NCBI GenBank assembly: GCA_019752635.1
Contig: JAIELX010000054.1
Span: 1-64,000 of the forward strand
Source of the DNA: Candidatus Obscuribacterales bacterium
Lineage (GTDB): Bacteria; Cyanobacteriota; Vampirovibrionia; Obscuribacterales; Obscuribacteraceae
DNA length: 64,000 bases
Direction of reading: 5' to 3'
The position numbers were made by a program, and so were the translations under genes. Within the stretch, counting starts at the first letter, position 1. The number at the start of each line of letters is the position of its first letter. Positions 1-8,274 of this stretch are shown one piece after another. The notes below the pieces were generated by a model that had not been told where the DNA came from, did no database searches, and was given only the letters and a program-made list of their open reading frames with translations.

Positions 1-1697
1 GTGCCGGGGGCGCGGGCGGGGGGGGCGGCCCCGCCCCCCCCCACCGCATAGGGTGCGCTGGATCCAACCAAGGCTTTACCAAAACAGACTGAGACGGGTT
101 TTCTTTTCTCGACTTAGCGCGACTCGATTTCTTAGAACCCTTATTCCACAAGCTTTTACCTGGGGAAGCAATTCTTTTGCAATCGGGAGTCCTTTGCTCC
201 GTTGCCTTTCCTCTGAAGACGATGCCCGGCGTCCGACTGCAGGCGGGAGCTATGGTCAGGCGATTTCTTGAGAATCTCCATATACAGACCGGCTTGCGAT
301 GCATGTTTCAGGGAGATGAATGATTCCAGTTGAGACAACCACACCTACAAGTCATGTCGGGAAAATTACTGACCAGAAATCTGTCGGCTAATGATCAGAA
401 CGGTGTTTGTGCGTGTTACGCTTGGAGCACTTGAATCTATGCGAGTAAAGGCGGGAGTGCGGCGGCACGCCTGACGGATGCTTTTCCGCAAGCGTGCGAA
501 CGGCACTGTCGGATGTATCAACGCACAATGTAACTGATGTTCAGCACTTACGTTGGAAAGCTACTGCATGTAGTGCTCTGTGCTAGTAATGAAATCTCAA
601 TTCTCATGCTCTGCACACCTTGTCTCGTTCATTCGCTTTGTTTAGTCTTTGAGTCAGCGCTGCGCCCAACCGAGATGCTCCCCCGAATGCACATCGGCAT
701 GCAGAGATCTGAGTCGCACTCATAGAATTCTTCACTGCACTGAGCAGTCTAATTCGAACATATTTTTGCTTCGTTGGAATCACCAAAATTCATGTGTCGA
801 TTCGCTTTCGGGATTATGGATGAGAAAATGCCACCATCGACATCTGTTTTGACATCGCCAAAAGCCAGCAGGCGCAAGCTTTTAGGGGAGCATGGAATGC
901 GACCCTTTATCCTGCCGTACTCGGAAGAGTCCGATTCAACCAAATCCGAGCAGCCAGTACCGCGCGGCAGGTTTCGGCGATCCACCCGCCAAAACCCGCA
1001 TCGGAAGCGCTTCTCGCAGAAGTCCGATACAGAGCTGCTATTCATGCGGCAGAGCTGCAAGTCGCCCTGCGGACTACAGCTTGAAAGCCAGCAACAGTGC
1101 TGGCACCACATGCAGATCAGCCTGCGTATTCGCATCAGCCTTCAAGTAACCGCAGCTGCTCTGCAACCGCCCGCTCGATGGCGGCACACCTGCAGCACCG
1201 GAATGTCCGCCTCAAGGCGGGCTGCCGTCGAGTTCACCAAGTAAGACTAGTGTCCAAACGTGCTTGACGGGGGCTTGAGGTGACAGATAGCGTGCTGCTC
1301 GTCAAACAAATTCAGCTGCTGCAGAACAAAACTTGCAGCGCAAGATAGCCCGCCGCCAGCCCATGCCACCATGCCAGAAAACCAGCCGGAAGGGGCCCCG
1401 CGTCAAGGCTCGCGACGAAGGAGCGACCCGAAGGGCTCGGTCTTGATGCGGGTTCCCGGCTGGTAGGCTACGCGCCAGGCATGGAGCAAGGCGGGCTTGA
1501 ACCAACGAAATAATTGTTCAGCGAACGTCATGAACTGGAGGTCCGCAGCAAAGCCAGATCGACTCCGGGGCAAGTTCTGCTGCCTCGCAGTACAGCAATA
1601 GCGACGCACGGAAAAGCGAAGAGTCTTTCACTCCTCCGGTCAGCGGCTGGCACTCCGGGCGCATGCGTGTGGGATGTCTGGTATCACAACGTTATGT
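1..1697. other. Gene-poor region, no supported gene
   Basis: Every reading frame here yields only short, composition-driven ORFs without domain-like patterns. The longest are about 156 codons on the plus strand (774-1244) and 128 on the minus strand (749-1135); they lie over each other and neither looks like protein. The first 47 bases are extremely GC-rich, with long G and C runs able to fold back on themselves. Around 1060-1260 one frame reads like a Pro/Ser-rich linker, which could be decayed coding sequence, but I cannot name a parent. I see no tRNA, rRNA or transposase. Confidence 0.5.
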
Positions 1698-2213
1698 TTA
1701 TCCAAGTTCAGTCCGAGCTCTTTTCTGAGCTCTAAAAGTGCTGTAAATCAAGCTCACTGCCGTGGCCACCAATGCTCCAACTAGAGCAATCGATGGGAAA
1801 ACATCGCATACCGCGTGGACCTTAACGTTAGTACCTTTGAGCCTGGTATGTGCCCACTCTGATTCACCGGACGGAACCTGTACGCGCCGATATGAGTCCT
1901 CGCCTGGAAGAAGAACATACAAATTTCCATGGCTGATCGCTTTTGTTATTGAGATATCGAAGGACTGATTAACTTGATGAATCGGCATTGCGCCCGGTTG
2001 GCATAGCGGTGAGACAGACGAAGGAGTCACGAAGGTGGCTTTTCTAGACGTTCGATCGAGAAATTCATTCCACGAAAGATCCGAACAATGTAGATGATAC
2101 GACCATTCATTGAGCGACATAAGCGAGCAAAAGAGCACGGCGCCGAGCGTGACGCAACGCACTATGCGAACAAAAACTGGGTAGAGTCGTGGTGTAGAAG
2201 GAAAAGTCAGCAT
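1698..2213 (-). CDS. Hypothetical two-pass membrane protein
   Basis: This 171-residue protein is not a recognised family. It has a hydrophobic segment near residues 12-32 (VRIVRCVTLGAVLFCSLMS) and another near 140-160 (IALVGALVATAVSLIYSTF). Between them lies a roughly 100-residue hydrophilic loop with two or three cysteines, probably extracytoplasmic, and the tail is short and basic (RAQKRARTELG). This TM-loop-TM plan resembles DUF3592-type proteins, but I cannot confirm that. On the minus strand a TATAAT hexamer (2225-2230) lies just upstream of the ATG, with only a weak -35. The ribosome site is poor, so the start is uncertain. Confidence 0.6.
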   Translation of the reverse strand: MLTFPSTPRLYPVFVRIVRCVTLGAVLFCSLMSLNEWSYHLHCSDLSWNEFLDRTSRKATFVTPSSVSPLCQPGAMPIHQVNQSFDISITKAISHGNLYVLLPGEDSYRRVQVPSGESEWAHTRLKGTNVKVHAVCDVFPSIALVGALVATAVSLIYSTFRAQKRARTELG

Positions 2214-2390
2214 GCCTAATTTCGATTATAACCAAGCAAGCATAGCCCCTGTCATTACCTCTAGGAAGCCGGATCTTACGTGGTAGAACGCGGCGACTGA
2301 GCGTCACGACTCAAGTTTACTGCTCCACTGCTCTGCGCTGCTAAGTCCGATAGAATAGAGGAATCCCCTCCCGACTGAGTAGGAGAGAGA

Positions 2391-2543
2391 TTGGTAGAAA
2401 CGAAGGAAACAGACCAGAAGAGCAAGGACAAATGGCGGTGGACCTTCGCCTGGAGCGTTCTCTTGCTCCCGATCATCCTATTTGTCTTACTGATTTTGTT
2501 CATAGTGATCTATGTCATATTCTTCTTTGACTTAGGGACTTAG
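2391..2543 (+). CDS. Small single-pass membrane protein, TTG start
   Basis: This is a 50-codon ORF starting with TTG. AGGAGAG (2381-2387) lies three bases before the start codon. The protein has a charged N-terminus (VETKETDQKSKDKWRW) followed by one strongly hydrophobic helix (around residues 20-45, rich in Leu, Ile, Val and Phe) and ends in FFFDLGT. A lysine-rich cytoplasmic head with a single TM helix is the usual shape of small membrane-anchored regulators or subunits. No homologue is recognised. An antisense ORF (2276-2503) covers the same bases but has no membrane or domain signature. Confidence 0.5.
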   Translation: MVETKETDQKSKDKWRWTFAWSVLLLPIILFVLLILFIVIYVIFFFDLGT

Positions 2544-2605
2544 CCGTGAACAGTCAAGCAATAGAAATTTTGCATGAGTCTGATAGTCGCAACTATGTTA
2601 CTTCC

Positions 2606-3037
2606 CTAGCGGCGCTTATTTTCGAAAAACAGGACTTTCTTGAGAAAAGCGCGCATCGACAGTATCTCCAGGCAATTGTTCGTTTCATTCAGCACTGGTA
2701 GATGAGCAACCTGCCCCGATTTTTGCTTGAGTGCAATGATTCGGCTTTCTCGTTGAGATATGAGAATCTTCTTCCAGTCCGGCTGGGCCTGAATTGGCAA
2801 GACTTCAACGTCAACAAGTTGATCAAATCGGACCGTGACCGTGCCATCTGGTCGAAACAGTATGATCGAATCGTCCGTTATCAACAACTGGCTTGTAGCG
2901 TCGTTGACATAGCGCTTTAGACTGTTTGGGTAAGCAGCCATCATATCCGGCGGCGGGTCTTGCAGCGAAGTAGAAAACCCGAGCTCCTTTTCCAAGGCAG
3001 CCCGAACATTCAACCCTAGCTTTCGTGGAAACAACAT
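2606..3037 (-). CDS. Hypothetical protein, 143 aa
   Basis: This is a soluble, mixed alpha/beta-looking protein with no signal peptide or membrane segment. The centre alternates hydrophobic and polar residues as beta strands do (SIILFRPDGTVTVRFDQLVDVEVLP), followed by a basic stretch. The C-terminus (MRAFLKKVLFFENKRR) looks helical. It is divergent from the gene at 3139 with about 100 bases between starts, so the two may share a regulatory region. I do not recognise the family and assign no function. Confidence 0.6.
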   Translation of the reverse strand: MLFPRKLGLNVRAALEKELGFSTSLQDPPPDMMAAYPNSLKRYVNDATSQLLITDDSIILFRPDGTVTVRFDQLVDVEVLPIQAQPDWKKILISQRESRIIALKQKSGQVAHLPVLNETNNCLEILSMRAFLKKVLFFENKRR

Positions 3038-3138
3038 TCTGCTCTCCCTTTTTCTTCCGATTCTACCGCTGATAGTCTCGGTTATGTTCTATTCTATTCT
3101 TGTTGGTTAACGAGTCTGGTTTAAGGAGGAGTTGGTTG

Positions 3139-3657
3139 ATGTCCGTTCATTCCCGATGGGAACCCACTGAAGAAGAACAGCATCAGACCACGCTTAGGCT
3201 GCAAAAAGTAGAGCGCGACTTAAGATGCTTGATGGCGCAAGACCGCGTATGGGCTGACTTGTGCGTAATGCATTTCGAACTCCAGCCCGAGGCAATCTCA
3301 GAACTGCTCGGATTAGAACCGGATAGCGTTACTCGGATGGACGACTGCATCACGCCAGAGGGCAGATTCGACTTTCGCTCTGATCGAACGTTCTGGATAC
3401 TCAGCTCTGCAGACAAGATTCGGAATTCAGAGGCAAGCCTCCATCTGGAATGGATAATTCAGCAGATAGCAGGCAGGCTTCCAGCGCTTCAAAGGCTGTC
3501 TTCGACCGGCGGCGAAATCGAACTCCGCGTTCGGGCAGAAAAATGGTCGCACTATGAAAGCTTGGAAATAGAGCCGGCCACGTTGCTGTTCCTTGGGCGC
3601 TATGGGATCAGACTAGCGGTTGGCACGCGAATGCGTACGAAAGGCGATGGACTATAA
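3139..3657 (+). CDS. DUF4279-like hypothetical protein
   Basis: This protein has 172 residues when started at ATG 3139, which AAGGAGGA (3123-3130) precedes by eight bases. An in-frame upstream start at 3100 would bypass that site. The stretch WADLCVMHFELQPEAISELLGLEPDSV, followed by a Trp-containing strand and a later WSHYESLEIEPATLLFLGRYGI segment, resembles the DUF4279 family. Those are small proteins often found near immunity or polymorphic-toxin genes. I see no catalytic motif. The family name rests on pattern memory only; the molecular role is unknown. Confidence 0.6.
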   Translation: MSVHSRWEPTEEEQHQTTLRLQKVERDLRCLMAQDRVWADLCVMHFELQPEAISELLGLEPDSVTRMDDCITPEGRFDFRSDRTFWILSSADKIRNSEASLHLEWIIQQIAGRLPALQRLSSTGGEIELRVRAEKWSHYESLEIEPATLLFLGRYGIRLAVGTRMRTKGDGL

Positions 3658-3798
3658 CCTCTGGATGCTGGATGATTCATTGGTATTCAGAAGAAATACC
3701 GAATAAACCATAAGCGTCCTAATCAGCCATAGTGGGAGAACCCGTATTGAGCTCTGAGACAATAGGGGCAAGAATGGCTGCTGGAGCAAAGAAGAAAA

Positions 3799-4212
3799 AT
3801 GGCAGCAGGTTTGGCAGTTCCATCTATTCGCCTTTCACGTACAGCAAGACGGCTGGCCGTGCTATCGTTTTGCACTTTGTTAGTCGGTCTTCTCGCGTGG
3901 GCGTTAGTTCCGTTTGAAGAAATTTGCCGCTTTTACGAACAAACATTTGGAGCCAGACCGGTCGAAGAATAGGGCTGTTGTGGCCATACAGAGGTTGGGC
4001 TGTTTGAGTTTGATAGCTATGGCTACGATCAGATTCGCGACGCTCTGCGTGTTGCCGTTATAGCCAGTGGCATTTTAGTTCTGTTGCTCTTGTCCGCGAC
4101 TAATTGGCAAGAAGAATCAAGGTCTGAAGCTGGGTTCCTATTGTGCTTTCCGATCTTTGTGCAATTCTTTGGAACGTTCGTAGTGAACGCGCTGAGCTCG
4201 CTCCTGCTTTGA
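3799..4212 (+). pseudogene. Membrane-protein gene interrupted by an in-frame TAG
   Basis: Read from ATG 3799, a single frame runs 137 codons to TGA 4210-4212, broken only by TAG at 3970-3972 (codon 58). Before it the product has a basic head and one hydrophobic segment (around LAVLSFCTLLVGLLAWALVP). After it the same frame continues with a hydrophilic loop, then two more hydrophobic segments (VAVIASGILVLLLLS and PIFVQFFGTFVVNALSSLLL). Continuity of sense on both sides suggests one three-TM protein with a recent nonsense change, or a base-calling error. No frameshift is needed. The family is unknown. Confidence 0.55.
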
Positions 4213-4254
4213 AGGACAAATCATATTATTTCTTATCAGCATCTTGTTCCGCGG

Positions 4255-4560
4255 TCAAATTATCGGTATCGCAAAACCGGAAAGGACAGAGACGATAAAC
4301 GCCGCCATGAGCATGTAAACCGGAAACCATTCATTGCATGGAAAAAGGAAGTTCGCAATTCTCGAAGAAAATCGTGGTTTGTCCGGATCGCTCCAGGTGG
4401 GTTGGAGGACTCCAATGACAATGAAAGCGATAGACCAGAAGATCCACGCGTAGTAGAGAACGATGTTGAAATAACCGAGCCAATTGGATCGCATGGCGAA
4501 AGAAGCGAAAGGCGCAATGAATGCGCAAACAAACCAAATTGATCTTTTCGCTGTTAACAT
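4255..4560 (-). CDS. Small hypothetical membrane protein
   Basis: This 101-residue protein has about three hydrophobic segments: residues 8-22 (IWFVCAFIAPFASFA), 29-53 (YFNIVLYYAWIFWSIAFIVIGVL) and 80-101 (VYMLMAAFIVSVLSGFAIPII). A hydrophilic loop (PTWSDPDKPRFSSR) separates the last two. It converges with the broken membrane gene at 3799, with 42 bases between the two stops. No family is recognised. Two overlapping minus-strand ORFs in other frames are less hydrophobic and are treated as shadows. Confidence 0.5.
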   Translation of the reverse strand: MLTAKRSIWFVCAFIAPFASFAMRSNWLGYFNIVLYYAWIFWSIAFIVIGVLQPTWSDPDKPRFSSRIANFLFPCNEWFPVYMLMAAFIVSVLSGFAIPII

Positions 4561-4853
4561 TCAAGCCCGGCGACAGTAACCATACCAGTATGCCAGCTTC
4601 GAGCGATCCTGAGACCTACTGATCAATGGGTGCTGGTAAGAAGACCAAACTGAAAAATAGATGCAGCGCCGTTCCATAGCTTTGTCAACGCATCGCATGC
4701 AGCGCCGGGCAAGAGTCCTGATTTCAATCTTCGCTATCAAGGCACTGTGCCTTTGGCACCAGTTGTTGGAATTCCAATGTGTCCTGATCCTTTCCGTAAC
4801 TTTCCGCCAAGAGGGCCCCTGAGGGGCCCCTCCGACTAAAAACCAACCCCAAA

Positions 4854-4888
4854 AAAGAAGCGACCACCATCTCGGAAGTCGCTTCTTT
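4854..4888 (-). terminator. Intrinsic terminator of tRNA-Arg
   Basis: A perfect 11-bp inverted repeat (AAAGAAGCGAC / GTCGCTTCTTT) encloses a 13-base loop. Read on the minus strand it is followed by a run of T. It starts 17 bases beyond the tRNA 3' end, as expected for factor-independent termination. A second GC-rich palindrome (GAGGGGCCCCTC, 4821-4832) lies further downstream. Confidence 0.75.
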
Positions 4889-4904
4889 CAATCGTTTTAA
4901 CTAG

Positions 4905-4978
4905 CCTGCCCGGAGAGATTCGAACTCCCGACCTCATGGTTCGTAGCCATGCGCTCTATCCAGCTGGGCTACGGGCAG
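4905..4978 (-). tRNA. tRNA-Arg(ACG)
   Basis: This 74-nt cloverleaf is read on the minus strand. The acceptor arms CTGCCCG/CGGGCAG pair over seven bases. The anticodon stem CATGG/CCATG holds loop CTACGAA, giving anticodon ACG (Arg, normally read as ICG after deamination). The T arm is GGGAG/CTCTC around TTCGAAT, and the discriminator is G. The D stem GCCC/GAGC contains a C-A mismatch at 12:23 where GCTC/GAGC is usual. CCA is not encoded. A TAGAAT hexamer (4990-4995, minus strand) 12 bases upstream is a plausible -10. Confidence 0.93.
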
Positions 4979-5490
4979 ATTAGGCGTCTATTCTATCTCC
5001 CCAACGCCGCTTAGCGCCAGTGTGCTGTAAATCATCTTAAACATGTGCGACCAGACACGCCATCTTGATTGCTTCGAACTGGGCTCGGAGCGCTGTACAG
5101 GGGTACTTCCGAAGCATTGACATTTGTAAGCAGCACCCGAACGGCTCTTGCCAATGGGTCCATGTGCTGGGGGGGGGGGCTACCGCAGTTCGGGTGTTTG
5201 TTGACTACAATTGTTGGTCCAGTGGTGATTGAACCTGGTTCAGGAGCGAATGATTGCAGGGAGGGGACCTTTCTGCGTCGGTGTGGGGAGTCGAGACCGT
5301 TAACTTCGACACAACCATAATGAGTTCGATTTGCAACCATTTCGTACCCGGGGAAAAGAATTGCTCCGTAAACATCTTGCATGCCTGATGATTGAAACGC
5401 TCCCCTTTGGAGAGCATCCAACAGGAACGCTGGAGGCTCTCTAAGTGCAATCGCAAGATTGTGGTGATACTGCCAGTGAGGGCACCGTAG
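4979..5490. other. Intergenic, no gene seen
   Basis: Minus-strand ORFs of about 100-130 codons exist here (5032-5421, 5205-5510), but they have no domain-like pattern and overlap in different frames. The stretch contains an unbroken run of eleven G at 5169-5179. Apart from a possible tRNA promoter close to 4990, I see nothing functional. Confidence 0.5.
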
Positions 5491-7437
5491 TTAGTCGCGC
5501 GGATGTTCATAGCCCTGGTAGAGACGAACTATAGTGTTTGCGTCAGGACCGCTCAGGGCACTCATCCCGTTCATGTAGGGATACATTATGTCTGTCTTTC
5601 TCGGTGAATGACCGTGAATACCGAATGAGTGTCCTAGTTCGTGAATACAGACACCTTTCATGTCTGCGTCGGACAGAACTCGTTTGGTGAACCTGCCGGT
5701 GACCAGAATTGTAATCTCAGCGCTGCGCGCAAGTCCGCCGCCGTCCTTCTTTCTCTGCCCGTCCAAGTACATGTACTCGAAGCGAGTAATTCCTTGTTCG
5801 TTGCCTCCACTCATCCGCTTGTCGGCCGGATTGGCTGTCCAGTGGCAGACTATATTGGCGCCCTTGGGTCCGCCGACTAGCTTGTAGCGAATTCTTCCGC
5901 CCGAAGCCTTTTGCCAGGCGTCAAAGGCTTCCAGCATGTACTTTCGGAATTGCGGCCGATAACCCGGGACATCGTTGCCAGGATCAATGTATAAGGTAAG
6001 CGGAATTCGGTTTGATGCCCAGCGAATAATCGAACCCTTGCACGCTTCGTTGAGGTAGTCCTGAAGCTGCTGCCGGTTCTTCAATACTGTAAGTTTGAGT
6101 GAGCGTTTTCCCTGTGTGGCGTAGGGAAAGTCGCCCTGGAACTGCGCCGGACCTGCCGAAGGAATAAGCGGCGCCATGCTAGGCATCGGAGCTGCTGTCA
6201 ATGCAAGCGTCTTACTTTCCACTGAGGGAGTTTGCTTGATGTCGGCCGCGTTCGCCTCAGCCGGCTGCGTCGGGAACGCTTGCCGCGCTGTGCGGTCGTC
6301 AGCTCCGTCCTCGTCGGACTCGTCTGCGGCTGTTGGTGTCGGTACTGTCGTTGAGGCCAGTTTGGGCGCTTCTACTGTTTCATTGCTTGCCGATTTCTCT
6401 GTGGTGGGAGGCTCTGCACCGAGCTTCTTTGCTATCTCAAACTCTACTCGCGCTCTCTCATCGAGACCGCAGGCCTTGAATGCGCCTGCCAAATTGAGGT
6501 GGTTCTCTGCCGATCCATTGGACTCAACAGCGGCCTGCCACTTCTTGAGTGTGGCGGATTCCTTATTCTGTGCAAGGACATGGTTGATCTCGGGGATCAA
6601 ATTCGTGTCTTTGGATAGCAGCCATGCTTCACCGAATTCAACTATTGCGTTTTCGAACTCACCGGCAGCGGCATACTCACGGGCGATTGCAGCGCGTTGG
6701 GCGGGGTTTACCGGATCTTTGCCCTTGGCTTTTAGTACCTTGTTTAAAAGTTCTCTTGCCGTCTTGTTGGTTGGATCAAGCATTAACGCCTGGTGCAATC
6801 GGTTTGATGCTTCCTCCGGCGCCTGTTTCTCTGCCAAGCTCAGATACTCACGCACCAGCGCGTCCTTGATACGAACGTCGAACGGGCTGATCTGAGAGGC
6901 TCTCAGAAGTTCTGAGAGAGCTTTTTCGTGCTCGTTACTTTTGCTGAGCTTGTTGGACTGTTCCAGTAACTTGAGACTCAGCATGTGATTGCTGGCGACT
7001 GGTCTGGAATAGCCATCGCAGTTTTGTGTTTGCAACTCACTTTCGAAATCGGCGCTGAAGTCTAGATAATCCGGAAATGATGCAGGCATCGGTGGAAATG
7101 TGCAGCTGGTGATTGCGTCTTCCGCAGCGTTGTTAACCGATTCCGTTTTGGAAGCATCCGTCAATTCAACCCAGTAAACTTGACCGGTGCGATATACGCG
7201 AAAGCGAACCGTGCTGTATGTGTGTGGCGATTTAGCCGTGTGCCATGCGTGCATGAGCCGCTCGTGAACGGTGTTGACGTAGGCGTTGAGCGCCGGCTGG
7301 GGTGGCAGAGGTTTAGATGCCGTTGCCGCGGGCTTGCGCGCGGCGGGTGCCGCTGCTACAGCGGTGGCAAGTTGACCGGCCAAACAAGACAGTAATGTCA
7401 GACCGCAAACTGTGTTGCGGATGAGTCTAGATTCCAT
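5491..7437 (-). CDS. Exported TonB_C-like / TPR / metzincin protease fusion
   Basis: This 648-residue protein begins with a signal peptide (about residues 1-30) and an Ala/Pro linker. Residues about 50-135 match a TonB C-terminal-like fold (ERLMHAWHTAK ... VRFRVYRTGQVY ... FPPMPASFP). Residues about 150-345 are TPR-like helices. A Thr/Ala-rich linker follows, then a zinc protease domain (about 445-648). The motif HELGHSFGIHGHS gives His599, Glu600, His603 and His610, the HExxHxxGxxGH variant of the matrixin/metzincin site, followed by a Met-turn-like TDIMYPYM. It probably acts outside the cytoplasmic membrane; the substrate is unknown. It is divergent from the SRPBCC gene at 7598. Confidence 0.85.
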   Translation of the reverse strand: MESRLIRNTVCGLTLLSCLAGQLATAVAAAPAARKPAATASKPLPPQPALNAYVNTVHERLMHAWHTAKSPHTYSTVRFRVYRTGQVYWVELTDASKTESVNNAAEDAITSCTFPPMPASFPDYLDFSADFESELQTQNCDGYSRPVASNHMLSLKLLEQSNKLSKSNEHEKALSELLRASQISPFDVRIKDALVREYLSLAEKQAPEEASNRLHQALMLDPTNKTARELLNKVLKAKGKDPVNPAQRAAIAREYAAAGEFENAIVEFGEAWLLSKDTNLIPEINHVLAQNKESATLKKWQAAVESNGSAENHLNLAGAFKACGLDERARVEFEIAKKLGAEPPTTEKSASNETVEAPKLASTTVPTPTAADESDEDGADDRTARQAFPTQPAEANAADIKQTPSVESKTLALTAAPMPSMAPLIPSAGPAQFQGDFPYATQGKRSLKLTVLKNRQQLQDYLNEACKGSIIRWASNRIPLTLYIDPGNDVPGYRPQFRKYMLEAFDAWQKASGGRIRYKLVGGPKGANIVCHWTANPADKRMSGGNEQGITRFEYMYLDGQRKKDGGGLARSAEITILVTGRFTKRVLSDADMKGVCIHELGHSFGIHGHSPRKTDIMYPYMNGMSALSGPDANTIVRLYQGYEHPRD

Positions 7438-7597
7438 GCCTGTTCTCCACGATGCTCGACAATTCCACGTTAGTAGCTAAATGCTTCAAACTTGTGTCTC
7501 AACTGATTCTTTCAGCGAGTACCCCCCGTATGTATTCTTTACCCACGGTTCTAGGGATGCGCACACGTGCGTATCGGGGCTTGCTAAAATTCAGAGC

Positions 7598-8035
7598 ATG
7601 AAACTGAGCGATGACACTGTTAGTTTTAAGGGGACCAGAGAATCGGCCTGGAACAAGCTGGTCGATTGGCAGCGGATGCACGAATGGGACCTCTTTATGG
7701 AGAGCGTGCAGTTCGACGGAGCTCTTAAGTTAGGGAGCGTCGGTAAGTTGAAGATGAAGAACGGTCCGGCAGTCGACCTGCGCGTGACGGCTTTTGAAGC
7801 GGGGCACTCTTACAGTGACGAGTTCGAGTTGATGTGGTCCAGGTTCATCTTTCACCACGATGTCACGGAATCGACAGAGGGGCTGGTTTCCGTGCGCGTC
7901 CAGGTCGAGGGACACGGCGTGCTCGCCTGGCTGGCTGCGGGCTATTTGCGCCAGAGCTTTGCGGCGAATATGCCGATCCTTATGAGAAATTTCAAGGACC
8001 AATATGAGGAAGAGAACAGGGTCGCACCCCTCTAG
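7598..8035 (+). CDS. SRPBCC (START-like) family protein
   Basis: This 145-residue protein starts at ATG 7598 (MKLSDDTVSFKGTRESAWNKLVDW). The longer in-frame ORF from 7481 covers non-protein-like sequence. The pattern is that of polyketide cyclase/SRPBCC domains: a first strand, a helix with an AW..L.D...M..WD motif, a long beta sheet and a final amphipathic helix (GYLRQSFAANMPILMRNFKDQY). Such domains bind hydrophobic ligands or lipids. No catalytic residue can be inferred. A second, exported SRPBCC-like protein lies at 21962. Confidence 0.7.
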   Translation: MKLSDDTVSFKGTRESAWNKLVDWQRMHEWDLFMESVQFDGALKLGSVGKLKMKNGPAVDLRVTAFEAGHSYSDEFELMWSRFIFHHDVTESTEGLVSVRVQVEGHGVLAWLAAGYLRQSFAANMPILMRNFKDQYEEENRVAPL

Positions 8036-8126
8036 TTGCTTCACCGGTGATCTGATCTGGGGGCTTGTGGGTGCTAAATCTTCGGCTTATATTAAATTGG
8101 TCACGGTTTAATCACCAGAACTTTAA

Positions 8127-8155
8127 TTGACCCGGTTGCCTGGTATCGAGACAAT
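8127..8155 (+). promoter_or_regulatory. Candidate sigma-70 promoter for the giant DG-repeat gene
   Basis: TTGACC (8127-8132) and GACAAT (8150-8155) are separated by exactly 17 bases, matching the sigma-70 consensus at 5/6 and 4/6 positions. It lies about 120 bases upstream of the ATG at 8275, in a 239-base gap without any gene. No operator-like repeat was seen. Confidence 0.4.
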
Positions 8156-8274
8156 GTCTTGGCAGGGTAGATGAAATATTACTAATTGCTGGAGGCTTTC
8201 CTTACTTTGAGGAAGTCGTTTGCTCTGCAGGGGTCCATCGAGCTGTGATGCCGTTTCACAACTAGGAGCAGGGG

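Noticed and set aside
749..1244. Overlapping ORFs at 774-1244 (plus) and 749-1135 (minus)
   Set aside because: Neither has a domain-like pattern and they cover each other; I treat the region as non-coding.
5032..5510. Minus-strand ORFs at 5032-5421 and 5205-5510
   Set aside because: They overlap in different frames, lack domain patterns and one depends on the G11 run for its frame.
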